A stretch of 7,090 bases of DNA. Source: Acidimicrobiales bacterium (GTDB lineage Bacteria; Actinomycetota; Acidimicrobiia; Acidimicrobiales; RAAP-2). Shown here in pieces: positions 1 to 7,090 of the stretch (positions within the stretch are counted from its first letter, which is position 1; each line of letters opens with the position of its first letter). The notes under the pieces are model-generated. The model saw only the letters and a program-made list of their open reading frames with translations. It made no database searches and was not told where the DNA came from. The position numbers and the translations under genes were made by a program. The stretch spans positions 1 to 7,090 of the forward strand of contig JADGOF010000111.1 of the NCBI GenBank assembly GCA_017883105.1. The letters run 5' to 3'.

Positions 1-2114
<2,114 letters not shown>

Positions 2115-2122
2115 CGGTGAAG

Positions 2123-2128
2123 CTCCCT
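2123..2128 (-). promoter_or_regulatory. Ribosome binding site of hppA
   Basis: AGGGAG on the minus strand lies 8 nt before the ATG at 2114. It is the best Shine-Dalgarno match nearby and fixes the start that gives the expected N-terminal region before the first helix. Confidence 0.7.
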
Positions 2129-2286
2129 TCGGTGTGCTGCGTGGCTACGGTCGAAACGGTGACGCCTGGTGCGACCGCGACCGACCGCACGCGAACAGCG
2201 AAGACTGTCCCCCTGCGAAGCCACGGCCGTCGGGCCGAACGCCGGGGCGCGCCGTCAAGGCACGCCGTGTCCGGTAACGGAGCCAG

Positions 2287-2316
2287 AAGATACCGACAAA
2301 AGGGGGCAATGAGCAA
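2287..2316 (-). promoter_or_regulatory. Possible promoter for hppA (sigma-70-like)
   Basis: On the minus strand TTGCTC (complement of 2311-2316) is followed after 18 bp by TATCTT (complement of 2287-2292). Both resemble -35 and -10 hexamers and fall in the least GC-rich part of the gap. Transcription from here would give hppA an untranslated leader of roughly 160-170 nt. This is a by-eye match only; such hexamers arise by chance, and hppA might also be read through from the permease gene. Confidence 0.3.
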
Positions 2317-2372
2317 GGATGCTGCCCGGTGGGCGTTGATCGTGCCCGGTTTCGCCCCGCCCGAGGGCCCGG

Positions 2373-4889
2373 TCAGGTCGGCTCCACGCCGGCCTCGGGG
2401 CCGGCGATCAGCTCGTAGTCGGGGTTGAGGATGGCTTGGCGGCGAGCCCAGTCGCCGACCATCCCCTCGACCACCAGGCGCGCCCCCGGTTGGATCCCGG
2501 GGATCCGGCGGCGACCCTGGAACACCAGCAGCAGCTTGCCCGAGTCGTCGGCGATCACACATTCGAGGTTTGCCGTCCCCGCCCGGGGCTGCACTCGCAC
2601 CGACTTCACCCGTCCGGCCACCCGGACCCGGTTCCGCCACTGCGCCTGACCGATAGGAATCGTCCCCCGGCTCTTCTCGCCGAAGGCCAAGCGCTCGAAG
2701 GACGCCTTGACCGCGGCTTCCCGGTCGGCGGCCCGATCGGCAGCCCGTGCCCCACGGGAGGTGGGCGCCGAGATGTCGGCCTTCCTCCGCCACTCGCGTC
2801 GGCGGGAGAACCAGCCACCGGTCAGCTGATAGGGAACCATGGTGGCGTTCACGTGGGGCAACTGGGCCACGCCGGCGGCGATCTGGTCGGCGGTGGCGTC
2901 GTGCAGCACCCGCTGCCACCCGGCGACGAAGCCCCGCCGCGGCAGCAGGATGGTCAGTTCGGTCTGCTGGTCGGCCACCGTCTCGGCGGCGAGCTCGAGA
3001 GTGGCCCGAGTCAGCCGGCGGTCCTCGCACTCCTCGACGTCGAGGGGGAGCTGGGTGAGCCCGAGCCGTCTCCACTCGGCCTCGAGCACCTCGGACTCGT
3101 GGGCATCGAGGGCGAAGTGGACAGCCCGGAGCTCATCGGGGTGGATGGTGCGGGCGTACTGGAGGGCACGGGCCGTGGCCATGTCGAGGTGGTCGACCAG
3201 CACGACCACCACGTGACGGTTGAGCACCGGCGCCTCAGCGGCCTCAGCCGCCCCCTCCTCGAGCTGGCGGTCCTCGTCGACATACTGGTGGTGGAGCCGG
3301 ACGAGCCCGTAGTACATGAGCGGCCCCACCACCACCACCACCCAGGCCCCCTCCTTGAACTTGACCGTGGCAAAGATGAGGACGATGAGGGAGGTGAGCA
3401 CGGCCGAAATGCCGTTGACCACCGCGCCCCGGCGCCAGTGGCCCTCCTTGTTGTCGATGTGGTGCTTGACCATCCCCGAACCGGCCATGGCGAAACCGGT
3501 GAACACCCCGATGGCGTAGAGGGCGACCAGGTTGGACACCCGGGCCCCGGTGGCCACCAGCAGGGCGATGGCCACCACGGTGAGGACGATGATCCCGTTG
3601 GAGAAGGCCAGGCGGTGGCCCCGGCGGGTGAGCTGCTTTGGCAGGTACTTGTCCTCGGCCACGAAGCTGGCCAGGAAGGGGAATCCGTTGAAGCTGGTAT
3701 TGGCCCCCGTGTAGAGAATAAGCACGGTGGCGAACTGCACCACGTAGTAGAGGAGGTTGCCGATCGGGCCGTGGCCGAGGACGTACCGGACCTCCTGGGA
3801 GACCACCGTGGGCGAGCCGGCGGTGTAGGGGACGGCGTGGGTCCAGTGGGCGATGAGCGTGACCCCGAGCACCAGGAAGCCCAGGATGCTGCTCATGATG
3901 ACCAGGGTCTGGCGGGCGTGCTTGGCCGTCGGCTCGCGGAACGCCCCGACGCCGTTGGAGATGGCCTCGAGTCCAGTCAGCGAAGACCCGCCGTTGGCGA
4001 ACGACCGCAGGATGATGATGAATGAGGCGCCGTAGAGGAGGCCGGTCCCGGCATGGCCGATGGGCAACGTGGCTGCCTTGGCGGGGATGGCGTGGACCTG
4101 CAGGGTGCCCATCGCTTCCTTCACGTACCCGGCGATGACCACGAGGCCCAGGCTGACGATGAAGAAGTAGGTGGGGAAGGCGAAGAACCTCCCCGCCTCA
4201 CGGATGCCCCTCAAGTTGCCGTAGAGCAGGAGGAGGACCACGACGATGGTGATCGGGACCGTCAGGTAGATGAGGGCGGGGAAGGCGCTGGTCAGCGCGG
4301 CCGTCCCCGCCGCGGTCTGGACGGCTACGGTCACCGTGTAGTCGATGAGGAGAGCCACCGCGGCAATCTGGGCCACCTTGGAGCCGAAGTTCTCGCGAGC
4401 AACGACATAGGCCCCGCCGGCCTTGGTGTAGAGCCGGATGACGTCGAGGTAGGACAGGGTGACGAAAAACAGCACCCCGAGGATGGCCATGGTGATCGGG
4501 ACAACCATGGCGAAGGCGGCCAGCCCGATGTAGGGGACCAACTGGGTGAGCATCTGCTCGGTGCCGTACGCCGAGGAGGAGATGCAGTCGGGCGCCAGCA
4601 CTCCGAGGGCAGAAGGCCGGCCGAGCCGCTCGTCGCCCAGCTGCTCATTGACCAGGGGCGGGCCCAGCAGGGCGTTCTTGAGCCGGTAGCGGAGCGTCTC
4701 GGGTAGGTCCACTTTCACTACGGGCGCGGCCACGGGCATCATGCGGGAACCCGGGCCCGGTGCCGCCACGGTCACCTCTGGTTCGGCCGCATCGTCCGGA
4801 TCCCTGGCTTCGGTGACCGCTGGATCCACCCCCTCAGTAAACCATGGCCGCCGATGGAGGCCGGCAACGGTCTTATGCGCATCGGACAT
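2373..4889 (-). CDS. KimA-like APC/KUP-superfamily permease with fused C-terminal OB-fold domain
   Basis: This 838-aa inner-membrane transporter probably imports K+ by H+ symport, although families of this type are often annotated as amino-acid permeases. A polar N-terminal tail (1-90) precedes about twelve helices (about 95-531). Helix 1 contains APDCISSSAYGTE, with D101 and Y108 spaced as the D/Y pair that I recall contacting K+ in Bacillus KimA; IDYTVTV at 182-188 gives the matching D183/Y184 in helix 3. A USP-like cytosolic domain follows (about 558-690), with LLPRRGFVAGWQRVLHDAT typical of the family. A basic linker (about 691-743) leads to an OB-fold (about 744-827) with VRVAGRV, FQGRRRIPGI and LNPDYEL. 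Mycobacterial Rv2690c is about 660 aa and lacks this last domain; Rv2694c is a separate small OB protein. The frame is uninterrupted through the junction. The ATG at 4889 has AAGGGA 11 nt upstream; M50 or M51 are possible later starts. The gene diverges from the TrkA pair, suggesting a joint K+ system. Substrate is inferred. Confidence 0.9.
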   Translation of the reverse strand: MSDAHKTVAGLHRRPWFTEGVDPAVTEARDPDDAAEPEVTVAAPGPGSRMMPVAAPVVKVDLPETLRYRLKNALLGPPLVNEQLGDERLGRPSALGVLAPDCISSSAYGTEQMLTQLVPYIGLAAFAMVVPITMAILGVLFFVTLSYLDVIRLYTKAGGAYVVARENFGSKVAQIAAVALLIDYTVTVAVQTAAGTAALTSAFPALIYLTVPITIVVVLLLLYGNLRGIREAGRFFAFPTYFFIVSLGLVVIAGYVKEAMGTLQVHAIPAKAATLPIGHAGTGLLYGASFIIILRSFANGGSSLTGLEAISNGVGAFREPTAKHARQTLVIMSSILGFLVLGVTLIAHWTHAVPYTAGSPTVVSQEVRYVLGHGPIGNLLYYVVQFATVLILYTGANTSFNGFPFLASFVAEDKYLPKQLTRRGHRLAFSNGIIVLTVVAIALLVATGARVSNLVALYAIGVFTGFAMAGSGMVKHHIDNKEGHWRRGAVVNGISAVLTSLIVLIFATVKFKEGAWVVVVVGPLMYYGLVRLHHQYVDEDRQLEEGAAEAAEAPVLNRHVVVVLVDHLDMATARALQYARTIHPDELRAVHFALDAHESEVLEAEWRRLGLTQLPLDVEECEDRRLTRATLELAAETVADQQTELTILLPRRGFVAGWQRVLHDATADQIAAGVAQLPHVNATMVPYQLTGGWFSRRREWRRKADISAPTSRGARAADRAADREAAVKASFERLAFGEKSRGTIPIGQAQWRNRVRVAGRVKSVRVQPRAGTANLECVIADDSGKLLLVFQGRRRIPGIQPGARLVVEGMVGDWARRQAILNPDYELIAGPEAGVEPT
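2406..2660 (-). other. OB-fold domain region within the permease gene
   Basis: These positions encode residues about 744-828, a beta-rich segment in register with the permease. The order of strands is visible: NRVRVAGRVKSVRV, then ANLECVIADDSGKLLLVFQG, then RRIPGIQPGARLVVEGMV, then RRQAILNPDYELI. The G-R-R-R-I-x-G-I core and the terminal N-P-x-Y-E-L match, from memory, the small actinobacterial OB-fold proteins of the Rv2694c type. Whether it binds nucleic acid, a nucleotide or protein is unknown. Confidence 0.75.
3327..3341 (-). repeat. Short (GTG)5 trinucleotide run inside the permease gene
   Basis: Five consecutive GTG codons encode Val517-Val521 at the start of the last predicted helix, between KEGAW and GPLMYY. 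Triplet changes here would keep frame and only lengthen or shorten the helix start. Probably simple codon bias. Confidence 0.6.
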
Positions 4890-4900
4890 GCCGAATTCGA

Positions 4901-4906
4901 TCCCTT
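4901..4906 (-). promoter_or_regulatory. Ribosome binding site of the permease gene
   Basis: AAGGGA on the minus strand is 11 nt before the ATG at 4889. The spacing is slightly long but it is the only good match near this start, favouring the 838-aa form over an internal start at M50 or M51. Confidence 0.5.
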
Positions 4907-4954
4907 GCGGGCCCGATGCGGCCCCGACCAGCGCCGGGTGAGTTGTGATCTCCC

Positions 4955-4959
4955 AAGGA
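4955..4959 (+). promoter_or_regulatory. Ribosome binding site of the first TrkA-like gene
   Basis: AAGGA lies 10 nt before the ATG at 4970, supporting that start over the in-frame GTG at 4979. Confidence 0.55.
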
Positions 4960-4969
4960 TGCGTGTTGC

Positions 4970-5767
4970 ATGGTTCGGGTGCACATCATCATCGTCGGTT
5001 GTGGACGGGTCGGTTCGGGGCTCGGAATAGGCCTGGTCAAGCAAGGCCATACGGTAGCCATCATCGATCGCAATGCCAAGGCCTTCCGGAGACTTCCCGT
5101 CGATTGGCCCGGCACCACCGTGGTCGGTTCGGGATTCGACCGGGACGCCCTGGACCGGGCCGGTGCCGGGAAGGCCACCGCCCTCGCCGCGGTGACCAGT
5201 GGTGACAACTCGAACATCCTGACCGCCCGCATCGCTCGCGAGACCTATGAGATTCCGAATGTGGTGGCCCGGATCTACGACCCGCGCCGGGCCCAGATCT
5301 ATCTGCGGCTGGGCATTCCCACTGTGGCCACCGTCTCGTGGACCATCGACCAGGTCCGACGGCGCCTGGTCCCCGGCGACGTGGAGGGCGAGTGGTCGGA
5401 CCCCACCGGCACGCTGTCCCTTGTGGAGAGTGAGTTGCCCGAACGGTGGGCGGGCAAGCGTCTGACCGATCTGACAGTGCCCGGGGAGGTCACTCTGGTG
5501 GCAGTCACCAGGGCCGGGGTGGCCCGTCTCGACTTCGGGGACCTGGTCGGCCAGGACGGGGACGTCCTCCACCTGATGGTCACCGACGACGCTCTCGAAC
5601 GGTTCCACGAACGGATGGTCGGCGCCACACCGGCACCGGCCGTCGGAGCCGGCGGACCGACGGGCAACGGCCCCAAGCCGGAAGGTGCAGGGGAACCTGC
5701 CGGGGACAGAAACACGGGGGACGGTGCGCCCACCGCCGACAGCACGGTGACGGGACGACGGTCATGA
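4970..5767 (+). CDS. TrkA/RCK family NAD-binding K+ transport regulator, CeoB-like
   Basis: This 265-aa cytosolic protein is the first of two RCK proteins expected to bind NAD(H) or another nucleotide and gate a K+ transporter. The N-terminal Rossmann fold (about 3-120) shows GCGRVG at 10-15, with D33 ending the second strand (VAIIDRN), which favours NAD over NADP. GDNSN at 78-82 and VVARIYDP at 98-105 are usual TrkA-N features. An RCK-C domain follows (about 136-210), with GEVTLVAVTRAG and GQDGDVLHLMVTDD. Residues about 219-265 form a Pro/Gly/Ala/Thr-rich, probably disordered tail; the mycobacterial CeoB I recall is about 227 aa and lacks it. The ATG at 4970 is chosen for its AAGGA; GTG at 4979 would remove three residues only. 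The stop overlaps the next gene's start (ATGA), so the two are probably co-translated. The divergent permease is the likely partner, as no TrkH-type channel is nearby. The fold assignment is firm; the partner is inferred. Confidence 0.92.
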   Translation: MVRVHIIIVGCGRVGSGLGIGLVKQGHTVAIIDRNAKAFRRLPVDWPGTTVVGSGFDRDALDRAGAGKATALAAVTSGDNSNILTARIARETYEIPNVVARIYDPRRAQIYLRLGIPTVATVSWTIDQVRRRLVPGDVEGEWSDPTGTLSLVESELPERWAGKRLTDLTVPGEVTLVAVTRAGVARLDFGDLVGQDGDVLHLMVTDDALERFHERMVGATPAPAVGAGGPTGNGPKPEGAGEPAGDRNTGDGAPTADSTVTGRRS

Positions 5768-6426
5768 AGGTGGCCATCGCCGGCGCAGGAAGCGTGGGGA
5801 CAGCCATCGCCTCCGACCTCCATGCCGGAGGTCACGACGTGCTGATCATCGAGCAGGACCCTGATCTGGTGGCCCGCATCCGCAGCGACCTCGACATCAC
5901 CTGGGTGGTTGCCGATGCCTGCGAGGTCTCGTCACTCGATGCCGCCGGTCTGTCCACCGTCGATGTGGTGGTGGCGGCCACCGGGGACGACGAGGACAAC
6001 CTGGTGGTCTCCCTGCTGGCCAAACAAGAGTTTGCGGTCCCCCGGGTGGTGGCCCGGGTCAACCACCCGAAGAACCAGTGGCTGTTCACCGAAAGTTGGG
6101 GCGTCGACGTCTCGGTGTCCACACCACAACTGCTCACCGCCCTGGTCGAAGAGGCCGTCTCCGTCGGCAGCCTGGTGCGGTTGCTTCGGTTCGAGGGCGG
6201 GAACGCTCACCTGGTGGAGGTCACCCTGGCCGACGACTCACCGGCTGCCGGCATCACCCTGGCCGATCTGGGGGTGCCGCGCGATGCCACCGTGGTGGCC
6301 GTGGTGCGCGCCGACCGGTTGATCGTCCCTCGGGGCGACACCCGCCTGGCCGCTGGTGACGAGGTCCTGGCCCTGGTCACTTCGGACGCCGAGGATGCCG
6401 TCCGACAGCTCTTGGTCGGGCATTGA
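5764..6426 (+). CDS. TrkA/RCK family NAD-binding K+ transport regulator, CeoC-like
   Basis: The second RCK protein, 220 aa, is about the length of mycobacterial CeoC. The TrkA-N domain (about 1-118) has GAGSVG at 7-12, E30 at the end of the second strand (VLIIEQD), ADACE at 50-54 and ATGDDEDN at 72-79, a typical nucleotide-contact loop. VVARVNHPKN at 95-104 and the D-V-S-V-S-T-P turn lead into the RCK-C domain (about 138-218), with GITLADLGVP and LAAGDEVLALVTSD. The start ATG at 5764 overlaps the previous stop by four bases; no strong ribosome binding site is seen, so translation probably depends on termination and restart from the upstream gene. It probably forms hetero-oligomers with the first protein, by analogy with two-gene RCK pairs, but this is inference. 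No key residue appears lost, and composition matches its neighbours. Confidence 0.93.
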   Translation: MKVAIAGAGSVGTAIASDLHAGGHDVLIIEQDPDLVARIRSDLDITWVVADACEVSSLDAAGLSTVDVVVAATGDDEDNLVVSLLAKQEFAVPRVVARVNHPKNQWLFTESWGVDVSVSTPQLLTALVEEAVSVGSLVRLLRFEGGNAHLVEVTLADDSPAAGITLADLGVPRDATVVAVVRADRLIVPRGDTRLAAGDEVLALVTSDAEDAVRQLLVGH

Positions 6427-6431
6427 CCCCG

Positions 6432-7090
6432 ATGCGGGCCGCGTTCTTCGATCTGGACAAGACGGTGATCGCCAAGGCGTCGATCGCCGCGTTCGGCCGA
6501 CCCTTCTACCGGGGCGGGCTGATCAACCGCCGGCTGATCGCCCGCGCGGTGGTGTCCCAGATCATCTACCTGCATCTCGGGGCCAGCGAGCAGAAGTTGG
6601 CCCGCGTGCGGGAGTCGATGCTCACCCTCACCAAGGGATGGGACCGCGAGAAGATCAGGGAGATCGTCCGGGAAGCGCTCGAAGAGACGGTCGAGCCCAT
6701 CATCTACGCCGAGGCCCTCGATCTGATCGAGGGCCACCGTTCGGCCGGCCACAAGGTCTACCTGGTCTCCGCCGCCCCCGAGGAGATCGTCGAGCCGCTG
6801 GCCGAACACCTGGGCGTCGACGGCTGTATCGCCACCCGGGCGGTGGTGGACGACGAAGGCCGGTACGCAGGTGAGATGGAGTTCTACGCCTACGGTCCGT
6901 TCAAGGCGGAGGCGATGCGCGCCCTGGCCGAGGAGATCGGGCTCGATCTCGAGGAGTCCTCCGCCTACTCGGACTCCTACACCGACCTGCCCATGCTCGA
7001 GGCGGTGGGCCATCCGGTGGCCGTCAACCCCGACCGGGTGCTGGCCAAGGTGGCCCGTGAGCGCGAGTGGGAAGTGATGCAGTTCACCAA
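6432..7090 (+). CDS. HAD superfamily IB phosphatase, SerB1-like (partial, C-terminus off the window)
   Basis: This Mg2+-dependent phosphohydrolase shows all four HAD motifs in the visible 219 residues: D7-L-D9-K-T (D7 nucleophile, D9 acid/base), S113 in LVSAAPEE, K158 in YGPFKAE, and SDSYTDLPML with D181 and D185. The helical C1 cap fills about 14-100. The sequence, including FFDLDKTVIAK, GEMEFYAYG and EAVGHPVAVNPDR, closely resembles actinobacterial SerB1 (Rv0505c type, annotated as phosphoserine phosphatase). Many relatives of this group have untested substrates, so phosphoserine is only a possibility. The visible frame runs to the right edge after the catalytic domain; SerB1-like proteins have a further C-terminal extension that would be outside. 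The ATG at 6432 is 5 nt after the CeoC-like stop; an in-frame TTG at 6423 would overlap that stop as TTGA and add three residues (M-T-P). No clear ribosome binding site is seen for either. The spacing implies co-transcription with the RCK pair. Confidence 0.9.
   Translation, partial: MRAAFFDLDKTVIAKASIAAFGRPFYRGGLINRRLIARAVVSQIIYLHLGASEQKLARVRESMLTLTKGWDREKIREIVREALEETVEPIIYAEALDLIEGHRSAGHKVYLVSAAPEEIVEPLAEHLGVDGCIATRAVVDDEGRYAGEMEFYAYGPFKAEAMRALAEEIGLDLEESSAYSDSYTDLPMLEAVGHPVAVNPDRVLAKVAREREWEVMQFT

Larger units (their letters stand above)
2115..2372. other. Intergenic region: hppA leader, no gene seen
   Basis: The 258 bp lie between the permease stop and the hppA start, both on the minus strand. 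I see no convincing protein here: reading frames crossing it are continuations of shadow frames from the flanking genes. It is locally less GC-rich around 2281-2320, where a promoter-like pair of hexamers sits. Short GC-rich inverted segments occur just after the permease stop (for example GCCC-GA-GGGC at 2358-2367), but no strong stem followed by a T-run is visible, so I do not call a terminator. I recognise no known riboswitch class in the leader. Confidence 0.6.
4890..4969. promoter_or_regulatory. Divergent intergenic region between permease and TrkA-like operon
   Basis: Only 80 bp separate the two starts, so both promoters and any shared operator must lie here or inside the N-terminal coding regions. 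I could not find a convincing -35/-10 pair for either direction. An AT-richer segment, AGTTGTGATCT at 4941-4951, could hold a plus-strand -10 element, but no matching -35 is clear. The arrangement itself implies coordinated expression of transporter and RCK proteins. Confidence 0.45.

Noticed and set aside
2345..2375. GC-rich inverted segments after the permease stop as a rho-independent terminator
   Set aside because: Stems are only about four base pairs and no T-run follows, so a terminator cannot be supported.
2436..4025. Plus-strand 529-aa open frame opposite the permease
   Set aside because: It has the same G/D/H/E-rich shadow composition, has no recognisable domain, and is antisense to the well-supported permease.
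4772..5608. Minus-strand 278-aa open frame opposite the first TrkA-like gene
   Set aside because: It is antisense to a gene with clear Rossmann motifs and crosses the divergent promoter region; no recognisable protein features.
6207..7013. Minus-strand 268-aa open frame opposite the HAD phosphatase
   Set aside because: It is antisense to all four HAD motifs and has shadow-type composition.

Overview
The window is high-GC chromosomal DNA with long, strongly GC3-biased genes and the gene neighbourhood of an actinobacterium. The closest layout I know is the Mycobacterium tuberculosis Rv2690c-Rv2692 locus (permease diverging from two TrkA-like genes). A deep-branching actinomycete such as an acidimicrobial lineage is possible, but this is inference and I cannot place the genus. 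I see no rRNA, tRNA, insertion sequence, CRISPR array or phage gene.

Layout: (1) positions 1-2114, minus strand, hold a membrane-embedded proton-pumping pyrophosphatase (hppA), cut at its C-terminus by the window edge. (2) Positions 2115-2372 are a 258-bp non-coding gap that holds the hppA leader and a possible promoter. (3) Positions 2373-4889, minus strand, encode an 838-aa APC/KUP-superfamily permease resembling the KimA potassium importer, with an OB-fold domain fused at its C-terminus. (4) An 80-bp divergent intergenic region follows. (5) Positions 4970-5767 and 5764-6426, plus strand, are two TrkA/RCK-type NAD-binding regulatory proteins (ceoB/ceoC-like) joined by an ATGA overlap. (6) From 6432 to the right edge, plus strand, runs a HAD-IB phosphatase of the SerB1-like type, cut at its C-terminus.

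The common theme is cation homeostasis. The pyrophosphatase converts cytosolic PPi into proton-motive force. The permease probably uses that force for H+-coupled K+ (or amino-acid) uptake. The two RCK proteins are natural candidates to sense nucleotide and gate the transporter; no TrkH/KtrB channel subunit is encoded in the window. The HAD phosphatase is translationally close to the RCK pair but its link to ion transport is unclear. The most notable item is the permease-OB fusion: in mycobacteria a very similar OB-fold protein (Rv2694c-like) is a separate gene a few genes away, so the fusion suggests that this small orphan protein works with the permease.
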